A DNA stretch of 64,000 nucleotides. It comes from DATJLY01 sp035604615. GTDB taxonomy: Bacteria; Pseudomonadota; Alphaproteobacteria; ATCC43930; CGMCC-115725. Below, in pieces: positions 31,937 to 40,843 of the stretch. How positions within the stretch are numbered: the first letter of the stretch is position 1; every line of letters begins with the position of its first letter. A program made the translations under genes and the position numbers. The DNA is taken from the NCBI GenBank assembly GCA_035604615.1, contig DATNID010000029.1, positions 1 through 64,000 on the forward strand. Direction: 5' to 3'. A model generated the notes under the pieces. The model was not told the DNA's origin. It saw nothing but the letters and a program-made list of their open reading frames with translations, and searched no databases.

Positions 31937-33982
31937 ATGGCATACGTCGTCGCCGTCGATATCGGCGGGACCTTCACCGACCTGGTCGCCTTCGACCGCG
32001 AGCGCGGCGCGGTCCACTACACCAAGAGCCCTACCACCTACGACAATTTCGTCGACGGCATCCTCGACTGCTTCGCCAAGGCGAAGATCGCCCCCGGCGA
32101 CGCGACCTTGGTCAATCACGGCACCACGCTCGTCATCAACGCGCTCATCCAGCGCAAGGGCGCCAAGGCGGCGCTGGTGACCAGCGCCGGCTTCCGCGAC
32201 ATCCTCGAGATCGCGCGCGGCAACCGGCCCGATCCGTTCGATCTCCACTATCAGCGCGACGAGCCGTTGATCCCGCGCGAGCTGCGCTTCGAAGTGCCCG
32301 AGCGCGTCGACGCCAAGGGCCGGATCGTCACGCCGCTCGACGAGGCGGCGCTCGACCGTCTTGCCGCGCACCTCGCAGCCGAGGGCGTCGAGGCGGTGGC
32401 GGTGTTCTTCGTCAATTCCTATGCCTACCCCGCGCACGAGGCGCGCGCCGCAGCGCTTCTGCGCCAGCGACTGCCGCAGATGTTCGTGACCTGCAGCACC
32501 GAGCTGACGCGCGAATGGTACGAGTACGAGCGCAGCTCGACCGTGGCCGCGAACGCCTATGTCGGGCCGGGCGTCAACGAATATGTCCGCCGGCTCGAGC
32601 GCGACCTGGCGCGCCAGGGCTTCAGCGGCGCGCTCTACATGATGGGATCGAACGGCGGCGTGCTGTCGGTCGAGCGCACCTGCCGCCAGCCCATCGCGCT
32701 GGTGGAGTCCGGGCCGATCGGCGGCTGCATCGGCGCGGGGTTCTATGCCGAGGCGCTGGGCTTCAAGAACGTGGTCGCCTTCGACATGGGCGGGACGACG
32801 GCCAAGTGCGCCCTCGTCGAAGAGGGGCGCTTCTCGGTCGATTCGATCTACTACGCCGGCGGCTATGTCCAGGGCTTCCCGATCAAGTCGCCGGTCATCA
32901 GCATCGTCGAGGTCGGCAGCGGCGGCGGCTCGATCGCCCATCTCGATAGCCAGCGCCGCCTCCATGTCGGACCGCAGAGCGCCGGCTCGACCCCGGGCCC
33001 GGTGTGCTACGGCCGCGGCGGCACCGAGCCGACGGTGACCGACGCCAACCTGGTCCTCGGCCGGCTCAATGCGGCGAACTTTCTCGGCGGCGAATTGCAG
33101 CTCGACGCATCCCAGGCGCGGCGCGCCATCGCGCAGAAGATCGCGGCACCCCTGGGCCTCGCCGGCGAGGACGGATTGATCCGCATGGCCGACGGCATCG
33201 TCTCGATCGCGACCGTGGTGATGGCCGGCGCCATCCGCCGCATCTCGGTCGAGCACGGCCGCGATCCGCGCGATTTCGTGCTGTTCGCCTATGGCGGCGG
33301 CGGGCCGCTCCACGCCTCAGCTCTGGCGCGCGAGCTGCACATCCCGACCGTGGTGATCCCGCCCGAGCCGGGGAATTTCTCGGCCATCGGCATGCTGCTG
33401 GCCGATGCGAGGCTCGACGATGCGACGACCTTCACCGGGCCGCTCGACCAAGCGACCGTGGCGGCGGGCGAGCGCGTCTTCGCCGCATTGGAGCAGACGG
33501 CGCGCGCCGCGCTGGCGCGGGAGTTCGGCGCCGGCGACGTGGCGTTCGAGCGCTTCGCCGAGATGCGCTATCGCGGCCAGCGCCACAACATCAAGGTGCC
33601 GGTCTCGGGCCTCGGCGACGCCGCCGCGATCCGCAGCGCGTTCGAGCGCGACTACCGCCGCCGCTATGGCCACGCCGACGACAAGGCGCCGGCCGAGTTC
33701 CAGGCGCTCCACCTCTCGGCCTTCGCGCGCCTGGAGCGGCCGCGCATCGAAAGCCTGCCGCGCGCCCGGAGCGAAGCCGCGCCGGCGCGGACGCGGCAGG
33801 TTTATTTCCCGGGCGGCTGGATCGCGACGCCGATCCTCGAGCGGTCGTCGTTGGCGCCAAGCTTCAAGGGCGCAGGGCCCGCGGTGATCGAGGAATACGG
33901 CTCGACCACCATCGTGTGGCCGGGCGACCGGTTCGAGATCGGCGAGCTGGCCGAAATCCGCATCCACGCCATCCCGACATGA
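31937..33982 (+). CDS. hyuA: Hydantoinase/oxoprolinase subunit A
   Basis: The product has 681 residues with the N-terminal actin-like ATPase start VAVDIGGTFTDLVAFD, a second phosphate loop FDMGGTTAKCAL, and the C-terminal hydantoinase A region. The family hydrolyses hydantoins, 5-oxoproline or related cyclic amides, or carboxylates ketones such as acetone, with ATP. ATG 31937 has GGAG ten bases upstream. It overlaps the following gene at ATGA or is followed by it within 14 bases, so the two subunits are co-translated. Confidence 0.87.
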   Translation: MAYVVAVDIGGTFTDLVAFDRERGAVHYTKSPTTYDNFVDGILDCFAKAKIAPGDATLVNHGTTLVINALIQRKGAKAALVTSAGFRDILEIARGNRPDPFDLHYQRDEPLIPRELRFEVPERVDAKGRIVTPLDEAALDRLAAHLAAEGVEAVAVFFVNSYAYPAHEARAAALLRQRLPQMFVTCSTELTREWYEYERSSTVAANAYVGPGVNEYVRRLERDLARQGFSGALYMMGSNGGVLSVERTCRQPIALVESGPIGGCIGAGFYAEALGFKNVVAFDMGGTTAKCALVEEGRFSVDSIYYAGGYVQGFPIKSPVISIVEVGSGGGSIAHLDSQRRLHVGPQSAGSTPGPVCYGRGGTEPTVTDANLVLGRLNAANFLGGELQLDASQARRAIAQKIAAPLGLAGEDGLIRMADGIVSIATVVMAGAIRRISVEHGRDPRDFVLFAYGGGGPLHASALARELHIPTVVIPPEPGNFSAIGMLLADARLDDATTFTGPLDQATVAAGERVFAALEQTARAALAREFGAGDVAFERFAEMRYRGQRHNIKVPVSGLGDAAAIRSAFERDYRRRYGHADDKAPAEFQALHLSAFARLERPRIESLPRARSEAAPARTRQVYFPGGWIATPILERSSLAPSFKGAGPAVIEEYGSTTIVWPGDRFEIGELAEIRIHAIPT

Positions 33983-33996
33983 CGGAGCGACCGCCC

Positions 33997-35706
33997 ATGG
34001 ACGCGCACGCGATCGACCCGGTGACGCTCGAAGTGATCCGCCACGGCATCGTGTCGATCACCGACCAGATCGACGCCAACATCACCCGCACCGCTTTCAG
34101 CCCCTATATCTACGAATACAAGGACTATGCCGTCGGCATCGTCGGCGCCGCGGGCGAGCTCATTGCGCAATGCACCGGCGGCATGCCGGTGTTCGTCGCG
34201 GATTCGGTGGGGCAGGCGGTGCGCGACGGGCTGGAGATTTACGGCCGCGCGCGACTCCATCGCGGCGACGTGGTGGTGTGCAACCACGCCGCGGTGCAGG
34301 GCCAGCATCTCAACAACACGGTGATGTACACGCCCATCTTCGCCGGGCCGGCGCAGGAGACGCTCGTCGGCTTCTTCGCCATCAACGTGCATTGGATCGA
34401 CATCGGCGGCTCGGCCATCGGCTCGGTCTCCTACAGCGACACCGACATCTTCATGGAGGGGCTACAGCTCCGCTCGATCAAGCTGTGGTCGAACGGGGAG
34501 CCGGTCGAGGAGATCTACCGCATCATCGCGAACAACACGCGCTTTCCCGAGGAGCTGCTGGGCGACATCGAGGCGCAGCTCGGCGGCTGCATGCTGGGCC
34601 GCGATCTCGTGGCCGCGCTGGCCGACAAATACGGCGTCGAGACATTCGCCGAATCGGTGAAGACCATCCTCGACCAGAGCGAGGACGCCGCCCGCGCCCG
34701 CATCCGCGCCGTGCCGGACGGCACCTACGAGGCCGAATCCTTCCTCGACAATGACGGCATCAACGACCGCCGCATCCCGATCAAGGTGCGGGTCATCGTC
34801 GCCGGCGACGAGATGACGATCGACTATTCCGACCTGGCGGACCAGGTGCCGACCGGGATCAATTCGGGCGCCTTCGGCGGCGGCCGCACCACCGCGCGGG
34901 TCGCCTTCAAGTACCTGGTGGCGACGGGCGAGCCCGCCAACGAGGGCACGTTCCGGCCGCTGAAGCTCATCCTGCCCGAGGGCAAGCTCTTGAGCGCCGC
35001 GCCCACCGCGGCGATGGGGCTCTATTCGATCCCGTTCCCGACCGTCATAGACACCATCATCAAGGCGCTCGAGCAGGCGCTGCCCGAGCGGGTGACGGGG
35101 GCGCATTTCGGCACCTTCTCGTCGGTGCGTTTCTTCGGCAAGCGCACCGACACCGGCGCGCCGTTCAATTGCAATGACAGCGGCCATGGCGGCTGGGGCG
35201 CGTGCGCGACCCATGACGGCGCCGGCCCCTTCCGCACCATGGCGCACGGCGACACGCGCATCATCCCGCTCGAGCTGCAGGAGGCGATCTATCCCTACCG
35301 CATCGAGGAGTTCGCGCTGCGCGAGGATTCGGCCGGCGCCGGCAAGTTCCGCGGCGGCATGGGATTCCGCAAGCGCTACCGCATCCTCGAGCCGTGCTCG
35401 CTGTGGGTGAATTTCGACCGCGTCGAATGTCCGCCCTGGGGCGTCCATGGCGGCAAGGCGGCCGTGCCCGGCAAGGTCACGATCACCCGCAAGGGCGCGA
35501 ACGACCCGGAAATCCTCTACAAGACCGAGGGCTACGCGCTCGGCGCGGGAGACGAGGTGATGATCGAAACCGGCGGCGGCGGCGGCTATGGCGCGCCGGC
35601 GGACCGGCCGCTGGCGCTCATCGAGCGCGACCTGCGGCGCGGCTATGTCACGCGCGCGGCCGCCGAGCGCGATTACGGCGTCAGGATCGAGCGCGATCGG
35701 GCTTGA
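33997..35706 (+). CDS. hyuB: Hydantoinase/oxoprolinase subunit B
   Basis: The product has 569 residues from ATG 33997, which has CGGAG nine bases upstream; the ATG at 33979, overlapping the hyuA stop as ATGA, would add six residues. The family blocks IDPVTLEVIRHGIVSITDQ, RTAFSPYIYEYKDYA, NDSGHGGWGA and ETGGGGGYGAP are present, and length is normal. It pairs with subunit A. The ABC genes just upstream probably bring in its substrate. Confidence 0.87.
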   Translation: MDAHAIDPVTLEVIRHGIVSITDQIDANITRTAFSPYIYEYKDYAVGIVGAAGELIAQCTGGMPVFVADSVGQAVRDGLEIYGRARLHRGDVVVCNHAAVQGQHLNNTVMYTPIFAGPAQETLVGFFAINVHWIDIGGSAIGSVSYSDTDIFMEGLQLRSIKLWSNGEPVEEIYRIIANNTRFPEELLGDIEAQLGGCMLGRDLVAALADKYGVETFAESVKTILDQSEDAARARIRAVPDGTYEAESFLDNDGINDRRIPIKVRVIVAGDEMTIDYSDLADQVPTGINSGAFGGGRTTARVAFKYLVATGEPANEGTFRPLKLILPEGKLLSAAPTAAMGLYSIPFPTVIDTIIKALEQALPERVTGAHFGTFSSVRFFGKRTDTGAPFNCNDSGHGGWGACATHDGAGPFRTMAHGDTRIIPLELQEAIYPYRIEEFALREDSAGAGKFRGGMGFRKRYRILEPCSLWVNFDRVECPPWGVHGGKAAVPGKVTITRKGANDPEILYKTEGYALGAGDEVMIETGGGGGYGAPADRPLALIERDLRRGYVTRAAAERDYGVRIERDRA

Positions 35707-35772
35707 AACGAGGGGCGGCCGGCGTCCATTCTTGCGGCCGGCGCGAACGACACAGTCCGGGGCCATCGCACC

Positions 35773-36201
35773 ATGCCGGAAACCACGCCGACCACCATCG
35801 ACAGGATCACCGCCGACGCCATGGCGACGATCGTCCGCGACGCCGGCTACAAGGCCATCGTCGGCAAGAACGACGAGGGCATTACCGTCATCGAGAGCGC
35901 CAATGGCGGCTGGACCACGACCATCCGCATGCTGGGCCAGAAGGGCGACGAATTCTCATCGCTCCAGTTCATCCTGTGGCTCGGCGACAAGGACCGCTCG
36001 GTGAGCCTGGCGAAGATGAACGATTTCAACGCCAACTGGCGCTTCGCAAAGGGCTGGGTCAACACCCTCCAGCCCGGCGTGTGCCTGCAATGGGACGTCG
36101 ATCTCGAGGGCGGCGTGGCGCCAACCTATCTCGCCAAGCGGATCGCCGCCTGGGACCTGCTGGTCCAGGCCTTCCGCGCCTACATGGTCGAGCAGAAATA
36201 G
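35773..36201 (+). CDS. YbjN-domain protein
   Basis: The product has 142 residues with the YbjN/tir-chaperone-like pattern (TIVRDAGYKAIV, then FNANWRFAKGWVN, then QWDVDLEGGVAPTYL). The family is widespread in alphaproteobacteria and its role is not settled; some members affect stress responses and motility. There is no signal peptide. It stands alone between hyuB and the cupin operon, 66 bases after hyuB. Confidence 0.7.
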   Translation: MPETTPTTIDRITADAMATIVRDAGYKAIVGKNDEGITVIESANGGWTTTIRMLGQKGDEFSSLQFILWLGDKDRSVSLAKMNDFNANWRFAKGWVNTLQPGVCLQWDVDLEGGVAPTYLAKRIAAWDLLVQAFRAYMVEQK

Positions 36202-36270
36202 CGGGCGCCGACGGGCTTTACATCGCATCGGCGCTCCGATACTGACTCGGCGGAGGCCGAGGAGGCGGAC

Positions 36271-37254
36271 ATGACGACACCCACCCCGGAAGCGCTGGCG
36301 CGGGCCGGCACGCTCGACGAGCTTTATCCGCAGCTCAGCGGGATCGGCCTCGGCGCCGGCTGGAACAAGCCGACGCCGTCGCTGTGGGCCGCGCCGCACC
36401 AGACCTTCCCGCCCTACCAGTGGCGCTATGCCCAGGCCAAGGGCGCGCTCGACGCCGCCGGCCGCCTCATCAACACCGAGCTTGCCGAGCGGCGCAACCT
36501 CATCCTCGTCAACCCGCTGGAAGGCAACGGCTACGGCACCTCGCGAACGCTCGTTGCCGCGTATCAGATGATCATGCCGGGCGAGAAGGCACGCTCGCAC
36601 CGCCACACGCCCAATGCGCTGCGCCTAGTGCTGGACGCTTCGGCCGGCGCCTATACCACCGTCAACGGCAAGCGGCTGCCGATGGCGCCCAACGACGTCG
36701 TGCTGACCCCCAACTGGTGCTGGCACGGCCACGGCAATGACGGCAAGGGACGGGCCTATTGGCTCGATTTCCTCGACGTGCCGCTGGTGCATCTGCTCGA
36801 CCCGATGTTCTTCGAGCCGCATCCCGCCGATTTCGAGGACGACGCGCCGGAGGCGCCCAACTCGCCGCTGCTGTTCCCGTGGCGCGACACCGAGCGCCGC
36901 CTCGCCGCGGCATCGCCCGACCCGACGGGAAGGCACGGCGTGGCGATCGAATTCGGCCATCCCGCGCTCGACACCATGGCGCTCGCCATGATGCGGCTGC
37001 CGCCGGATCAGGAGACCCAGCCCTATCGCACCACCGCCAACACGCTCTATGCCGCGGTCGAGGGCGAAGGCAGCACCATGGTCGAAGGCAAGCGCTTCGA
37101 CTGGGCGCGCGGCGACGTGGTGGTGGTGCCGAGCTGGCACACGCATTGCCACCGCGCCAGCGGCGGCGCGGTGCTGTTCCGCGTCACCGACGAGCCGTTG
37201 ATGGACAAGCTGGGATTTCTCCGCAGCGAGGCCGCGCCGCTCGCCGCGCATTGA
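36271..37254 (+). CDS. Bicupin, gentisate 1,2-dioxygenase-like
   Basis: The product has 327 residues with two cupin domains. The first has HRHTPNALRLVLDA and later WCWHGHGND, which are the metal-binding signatures of gentisate and related ring-cleaving dioxygenases. The second is more degenerate in its first motif (YRTTANTLYAAVEG) but keeps SWHTHCH. The ATG has GGAGGCGGAC upstream. It leads a five-gene operon with a decarboxylase-like protein and an ABC importer. Gentisate, salicylate or 1-hydroxy-2-naphthoate are possible substrates. Confidence 0.78.
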   Translation: MTTPTPEALARAGTLDELYPQLSGIGLGAGWNKPTPSLWAAPHQTFPPYQWRYAQAKGALDAAGRLINTELAERRNLILVNPLEGNGYGTSRTLVAAYQMIMPGEKARSHRHTPNALRLVLDASAGAYTTVNGKRLPMAPNDVVLTPNWCWHGHGNDGKGRAYWLDFLDVPLVHLLDPMFFEPHPADFEDDAPEAPNSPLLFPWRDTERRLAAASPDPTGRHGVAIEFGHPALDTMALAMMRLPPDQETQPYRTTANTLYAAVEGEGSTMVEGKRFDWARGDVVVVPSWHTHCHRASGGAVLFRVTDEPLMDKLGFLRSEAAPLAAH

Positions 37255-37267
37255 GGGAAGAAACGCC

Positions 37268-38254
37268 ATGTCGAAGCTGCCGCTCACCTTCGCCTGCGGA
37301 CTCTATGACCGCATGGTCCCGCTCCACACCGGCGAGGTCAGCCCTTCCGGCATCGATCTCAACTTCATCGTCATCGACCAGCCGCGCGAGATATTCGACC
37401 GCATGGGCGGCGGCCAGGAATTCGACCTGTGCGAGATGTCGAGCTCGGAGACGATCCAGCGCCTCGGCGCCGGCAATAGCCCGTTCGTGGCGCTGCCGGT
37501 GTTCCCGTCGCGCGTCTTCCGCCACGGCCACATCTCGATCAACCGCAAGGCCGGGATCAAGTCGCCCAGGGACCTCGAGGGGCGCCGCGTCGGCGTGCCG
37601 CTCTACACGCAAACCGCGGCCATCTTCATCCGTGGCATGCTGCAGCACGAGCACGGCGTCGACTGCTCCAAGATCCATTGGGTGCAGGGCGCGCTCAACC
37701 ATCCGGGCTCGCACGGCAGCCCGTCGGTGCTGCCGCTCTTGAAGCCCGTCGACATCGTGACCGCGCCCACGGAAAAGTCGCTCAGCGACCTGCTCGAAGA
37801 GGGCAAGATCGACGCCATCACCGCGACCGGCATGCCCAAATCCTTTCGCCGCAATCCCGACATCCAGCGGCTCTTCCCCAATTATCGCGAGATGGAGCTG
37901 GACTATTACCGGCGCACCAAGATCTTCCCGATCATGCACTTGATCGCCATGCGCCGCGACACCTACGAGAAGAACCCGTTCATCGCCACCAGCCTCTACA
38001 ACGCCTTCTGCCGTTCGAAGGACCGGGCGCTCGAGAAGATGATGGAGACGGGCGCGCTGCGCTACATGCTGCCTTGGCTGAGCGACGATCTCGACGAGAT
38101 CCACGAGGTGTTCAAGGGCGACCCGTGGCCCTATGGCATCGAGGAGAACCGGCCGACGCTCGAGGCGCTGGTCACGTATCTCGCCGAGCAGCACCTGATC
38201 CCCAAGAAAATCCCGCTCGAAGAGATCTTCGTGCCGGTCTACGGCCAGCATTAG
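37268..38254 (+). CDS. 4,5-dihydroxyphthalate decarboxylase-like protein (binding-protein fold, no signal peptide)
   Basis: The product has 328 residues with a type 2 periplasmic-binding fold. The N-terminus MSKLPLTFACGLYDRMVPL has no signal peptide, and this start pattern is that of the 4,5-dihydroxyphthalate decarboxylase group, cytoplasmic enzymes built on the binding-protein fold. It lies between the bicupin and the ABC permease genes (14 and 16 bases away), so it could be either an enzyme or a non-classical binding protein. I favour the enzyme. Confidence 0.68.
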   Translation: MSKLPLTFACGLYDRMVPLHTGEVSPSGIDLNFIVIDQPREIFDRMGGGQEFDLCEMSSSETIQRLGAGNSPFVALPVFPSRVFRHGHISINRKAGIKSPRDLEGRRVGVPLYTQTAAIFIRGMLQHEHGVDCSKIHWVQGALNHPGSHGSPSVLPLLKPVDIVTAPTEKSLSDLLEEGKIDAITATGMPKSFRRNPDIQRLFPNYREMELDYYRRTKIFPIMHLIAMRRDTYEKNPFIATSLYNAFCRSKDRALEKMMETGALRYMLPWLSDDLDEIHEVFKGDPWPYGIEENRPTLEALVTYLAEQHLIPKKIPLEEIFVPVYGQH

Positions 38255-38269
38255 GACGAGGAGACGGCG

Positions 38270-39097
38270 ATGAGCAACGCAACTGCGACGATCGACGCGG
38301 ACGTGGTGCCCGCGCCGGGCTGGCGCTGGCGGACCCATTTCGACCGCCTCCTCGTGGCGGTGGTGATCGTCGCGCTGTGGCAGGTGGGGAGCATGATCTT
38401 CGGCGTCTATTGGCTCAGCACGCCCTGGGCCACGACGTCGCGCTTCTTCGCGATGCTGTTCAGCGGCGAACTGATCCGCCACTCCGGCTATACGATCGAG
38501 GAATCGTTCATCGGCGCCGTCATCGGCGGCGTGCCGGCGGTCATCCTTCCGTTCGTGCTGCGGCGCAGCCCGATCCTGGTCTCGATCCTCGATCCCTTCA
38601 TGGTGGGGGGATATGGCTCGCCCAAGCTCGCGCTCGCGCCGCTCTTCATCCTGTGGTTCGGCATCGGCCTCGAATCGAAGATCGCGCTGGTCGCGAGCGT
38701 GCTGTTCTTCATCGTCTATTTCAGCACCCTCACCGGCGTGCGCGCGCTCGATGCCAAGCTGGTGCAGATGGCCCAGGTGATGGGCGCGAGCGAGCAGCAA
38801 TTGGCGCGCAAGATCATCTTCCCCGCCGCCGTCCCCAACATCTTCGCGGGATTCCGCATCGGGCTCCCTTATGCGATCGGCGCGGCCGTCATTACCGAGC
38901 TGATCTCGTCGAACCGGGGCCTGGGCTATCTCGTCCAGGTCGGGGCGATGAATTTCGACACGACGCAATGCTTCGTCGCAATCCTCGCCGCGACCATCAT
39001 CGTCCACGCGGTGGGCTTCGGCGTCGACGGAACCGAGCGGCTCTTGCTGCGCTGGCGGCCGTCGAGCGAGGCCACGCTCCAGGCCGGCGGCAACTGA
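38270..39097 (+). CDS. ABC transporter permease (SsuC/TauC type), first
   Basis: The product has 275 residues and six membrane helices with the EAA loop around LVQMAQVMGASEQQLARKII, typical of sulfonate/nitrate/taurine-type importers. GAGGAG lies 8 bases before the ATG. It is probably a partner of the second permease at 39892 as a heterodimer around one ATPase. The binding protein for the system may be the preceding gene or one of the orphan ones in the window. Confidence 0.85.
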   Translation: MSNATATIDADVVPAPGWRWRTHFDRLLVAVVIVALWQVGSMIFGVYWLSTPWATTSRFFAMLFSGELIRHSGYTIEESFIGAVIGGVPAVILPFVLRRSPILVSILDPFMVGGYGSPKLALAPLFILWFGIGLESKIALVASVLFFIVYFSTLTGVRALDAKLVQMAQVMGASEQQLARKIIFPAAVPNIFAGFRIGLPYAIGAAVITELISSNRGLGYLVQVGAMNFDTTQCFVAILAATIIVHAVGFGVDGTERLLLRWRPSSEATLQAGGN

Positions 39098-39100
39098 TCC

Positions 39101-39895
39101 ATGAACGCGCCGCTGCTCGAAGTCCGCAATCTCGCCAAGCGTTTCCCAACGCGGGCCGGGCGCGAGCCGTCGCCGTGGGTGATCCGCGACCTCACCTTCG
39201 CCGTGCGGGAGGGCGAGTTCCTGACCATCATCGGCCCGTCGGGCGCCGGGAAATCGACGCTCCTCAACATGATCGCGCAAGTGGAGTCGGCGAGCGCCGG
39301 CGAGATCCTGTTCCAAGGGAGCCAGATCGGCCTCGGCGATTCGAAGGCGATGCGGCCCGGGCTCGACCGCCGCGTCGGCTACGTGACGCAAGACGACAAT
39401 CTGCTGCCGTGGCGCACCACGATCGACAATGTCCTCTTCCCGCTCGAGGTCCAGGGCCAGCTCGACGACAAGAGCCGCGCGCACGCCCAGATGCTGGTCG
39501 ACGCCGTCGGCCTCAAGGGGTTCGAGCGCTACTACCCGCACGAGCTGTCGGGCGGCATGAGGAAGCGCGCTGCCTTGATCCGCACCCTCGTCTATGACCC
39601 GCCCGTCATCCTCATGGACGAGCCGTTCGGCGCGGTCGACGCGCAGACCCGCATGCAGCTCCAGGAGGATCTGCTGCGGCTGTGGACCTTGGGGCGCAAG
39701 ACCATCGTGTTCGTGACCCACGACATCACCGAGGCGATTCTGCTCGGCGACCGCGCCCTGGTGCTCACCAAGCAGCCGTCGCGCATCGGCGCCGAGCATA
39801 TCATCACGATTCCGCGCCCGCGCAACGTGAAGAGCTTTCTCACCATGCCGGGCTTCGCCGAAATCTACGAGCGCATCCGCGCGGAGGTCCTATGA
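39101..39895 (+). CDS. ABC transporter ATPase (SsuB/TauB type)
   Basis: The product has 264 residues with Walker A GPSGAGKST, Q-loop VTQDDNLLPW, signature LSGGMRKR, Walker B VILMDEP and the switch His in FVTHD. It starts 3 bases after the permease and its stop overlaps the next permease start as ATGA. It drives the importer made with the flanking permeases. Confidence 0.9.
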   Translation: MNAPLLEVRNLAKRFPTRAGREPSPWVIRDLTFAVREGEFLTIIGPSGAGKSTLLNMIAQVESASAGEILFQGSQIGLGDSKAMRPGLDRRVGYVTQDDNLLPWRTTIDNVLFPLEVQGQLDDKSRAHAQMLVDAVGLKGFERYYPHELSGGMRKRAALIRTLVYDPPVILMDEPFGAVDAQTRMQLQEDLLRLWTLGRKTIVFVTHDITEAILLGDRALVLTKQPSRIGAEHIITIPRPRNVKSFLTMPGFAEIYERIRAEVL

Positions 39896-40710
39896 CCACC
39901 ATCGACCAAGCCACGACGCTCCTCGAGCGCGAGCCGCCGATCTCGCGCAAGACGATCGTCATCATGGGCCGCGCCGCGCTGGCGGTCCTGCTGGTCATCG
40001 GCTGGCAGGCGGGCGCCGAGACCTTCGGCTCCATTTTCTTCGCCTATCCGATGGACGTGGTGCGGCGCCTCATCGAGCTCACCGTCAGCGGCCAGGTCTT
40101 CGTCGACCTCTATGCGACATTGCGCGTCTCCACGATCGGCTTCGTGCTCGGCACCGTCGCCGGCGTGCTGCTGCCGTTCCTGCTGCGGCGCTCCAAGCGC
40201 TGGACCGAGGCGATCGAGCCCTATGTCCTGGGCTCGCAAGGCATTCCCAAATACGCGCTGGCGCCGTGGCTCATCCTGTGGTTCGGCATCGGCGACACGC
40301 CCAAGCTGGTGATCGTGACGGCGATGGTGTTCTACATCCCCTTCGTCAACGTCTTCGCCGGCATCCGGGGCGTCGACCAGCGCCTCGTCAAGATGGCGCG
40401 CATCGTCGGCGCGAGCGAGACCAAGATCTCGCGCGAGGTGATCTGGAACTCGCTGATGCCGTTCTTCTTCACCTCGCTCAAGATCGCGCTGCCGCGCGCC
40501 GTGAGCGCGTGCATCGTCGGCGAGTTCCTGGTCTCGACCGAGGGCGTCGGCCATTACATCGAGCATGCGCGCGAGCTGTCCGACACGGTCGGCGTGTTCG
40601 CCGGTATCGTGGTGGCGACGACCCTGGTGCTCGCGGTCAACGGCATCGTCGAATATCTCGAGCGCCGCGCCCTCGCCTGGCGCCCGACCGACCGCGACAT
40701 GGTGCTTTGA
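39892..40710 (+). CDS. ABC transporter permease (SsuC/TauC type), second
   Basis: The product has 272 residues and about six membrane helices with an EAA-type loop at LVKMARIVGASETKISREVI. It is a paralogue of the permease at 38270. The start overlaps the ATPase stop (ATGA) and has GGAGG upstream. Two different permeases around one ATPase suggest a heterodimeric channel. It is the last gene of the operon; a palindromic repeat follows within 12 bases. Confidence 0.87.
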   Translation: MTTIDQATTLLEREPPISRKTIVIMGRAALAVLLVIGWQAGAETFGSIFFAYPMDVVRRLIELTVSGQVFVDLYATLRVSTIGFVLGTVAGVLLPFLLRRSKRWTEAIEPYVLGSQGIPKYALAPWLILWFGIGDTPKLVIVTAMVFYIPFVNVFAGIRGVDQRLVKMARIVGASETKISREVIWNSLMPFFFTSLKIALPRAVSACIVGEFLVSTEGVGHYIEHARELSDTVGVFAGIVVATTLVLAVNGIVEYLERRALAWRPTDRDMVL

Positions 40711-40722
40711 GCGGCGGCGATA

Positions 40723-40826
40723 CCGTGCGTCCTTCGACTGCGCCCTACGGGCTCCGCTCAGGATGAGGACGGTTGTACAACGCCCCTCATCCTGAGCGGA
40801 GCGAAGCGTGGTCGAAGGACGCACGG
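40723..40826. repeat. Palindromic interspersed repeat (family B), copy 1
   Basis: Outer arms (40723-40738 and 40811-40826) are perfectly complementary and contain GCGTCCTTCGAC. Inner arms CTCCGCTCAGGATGAGG (40752-40768) and its complement (40785-40801) are also perfect. It lies in the gap between two convergent genes and could serve as a two-way terminator. A close relative is at 60562-60659. Confidence 0.85.
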
Positions 40827-40843
40827 CGGTTTCGTTCCCAACC

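Noticed and set aside
37184..39799. An 871-codon minus-strand frame across the bicupin and ABC operon
   Set aside because: It crosses four well-supported plus-strand genes and has shadow-like composition.
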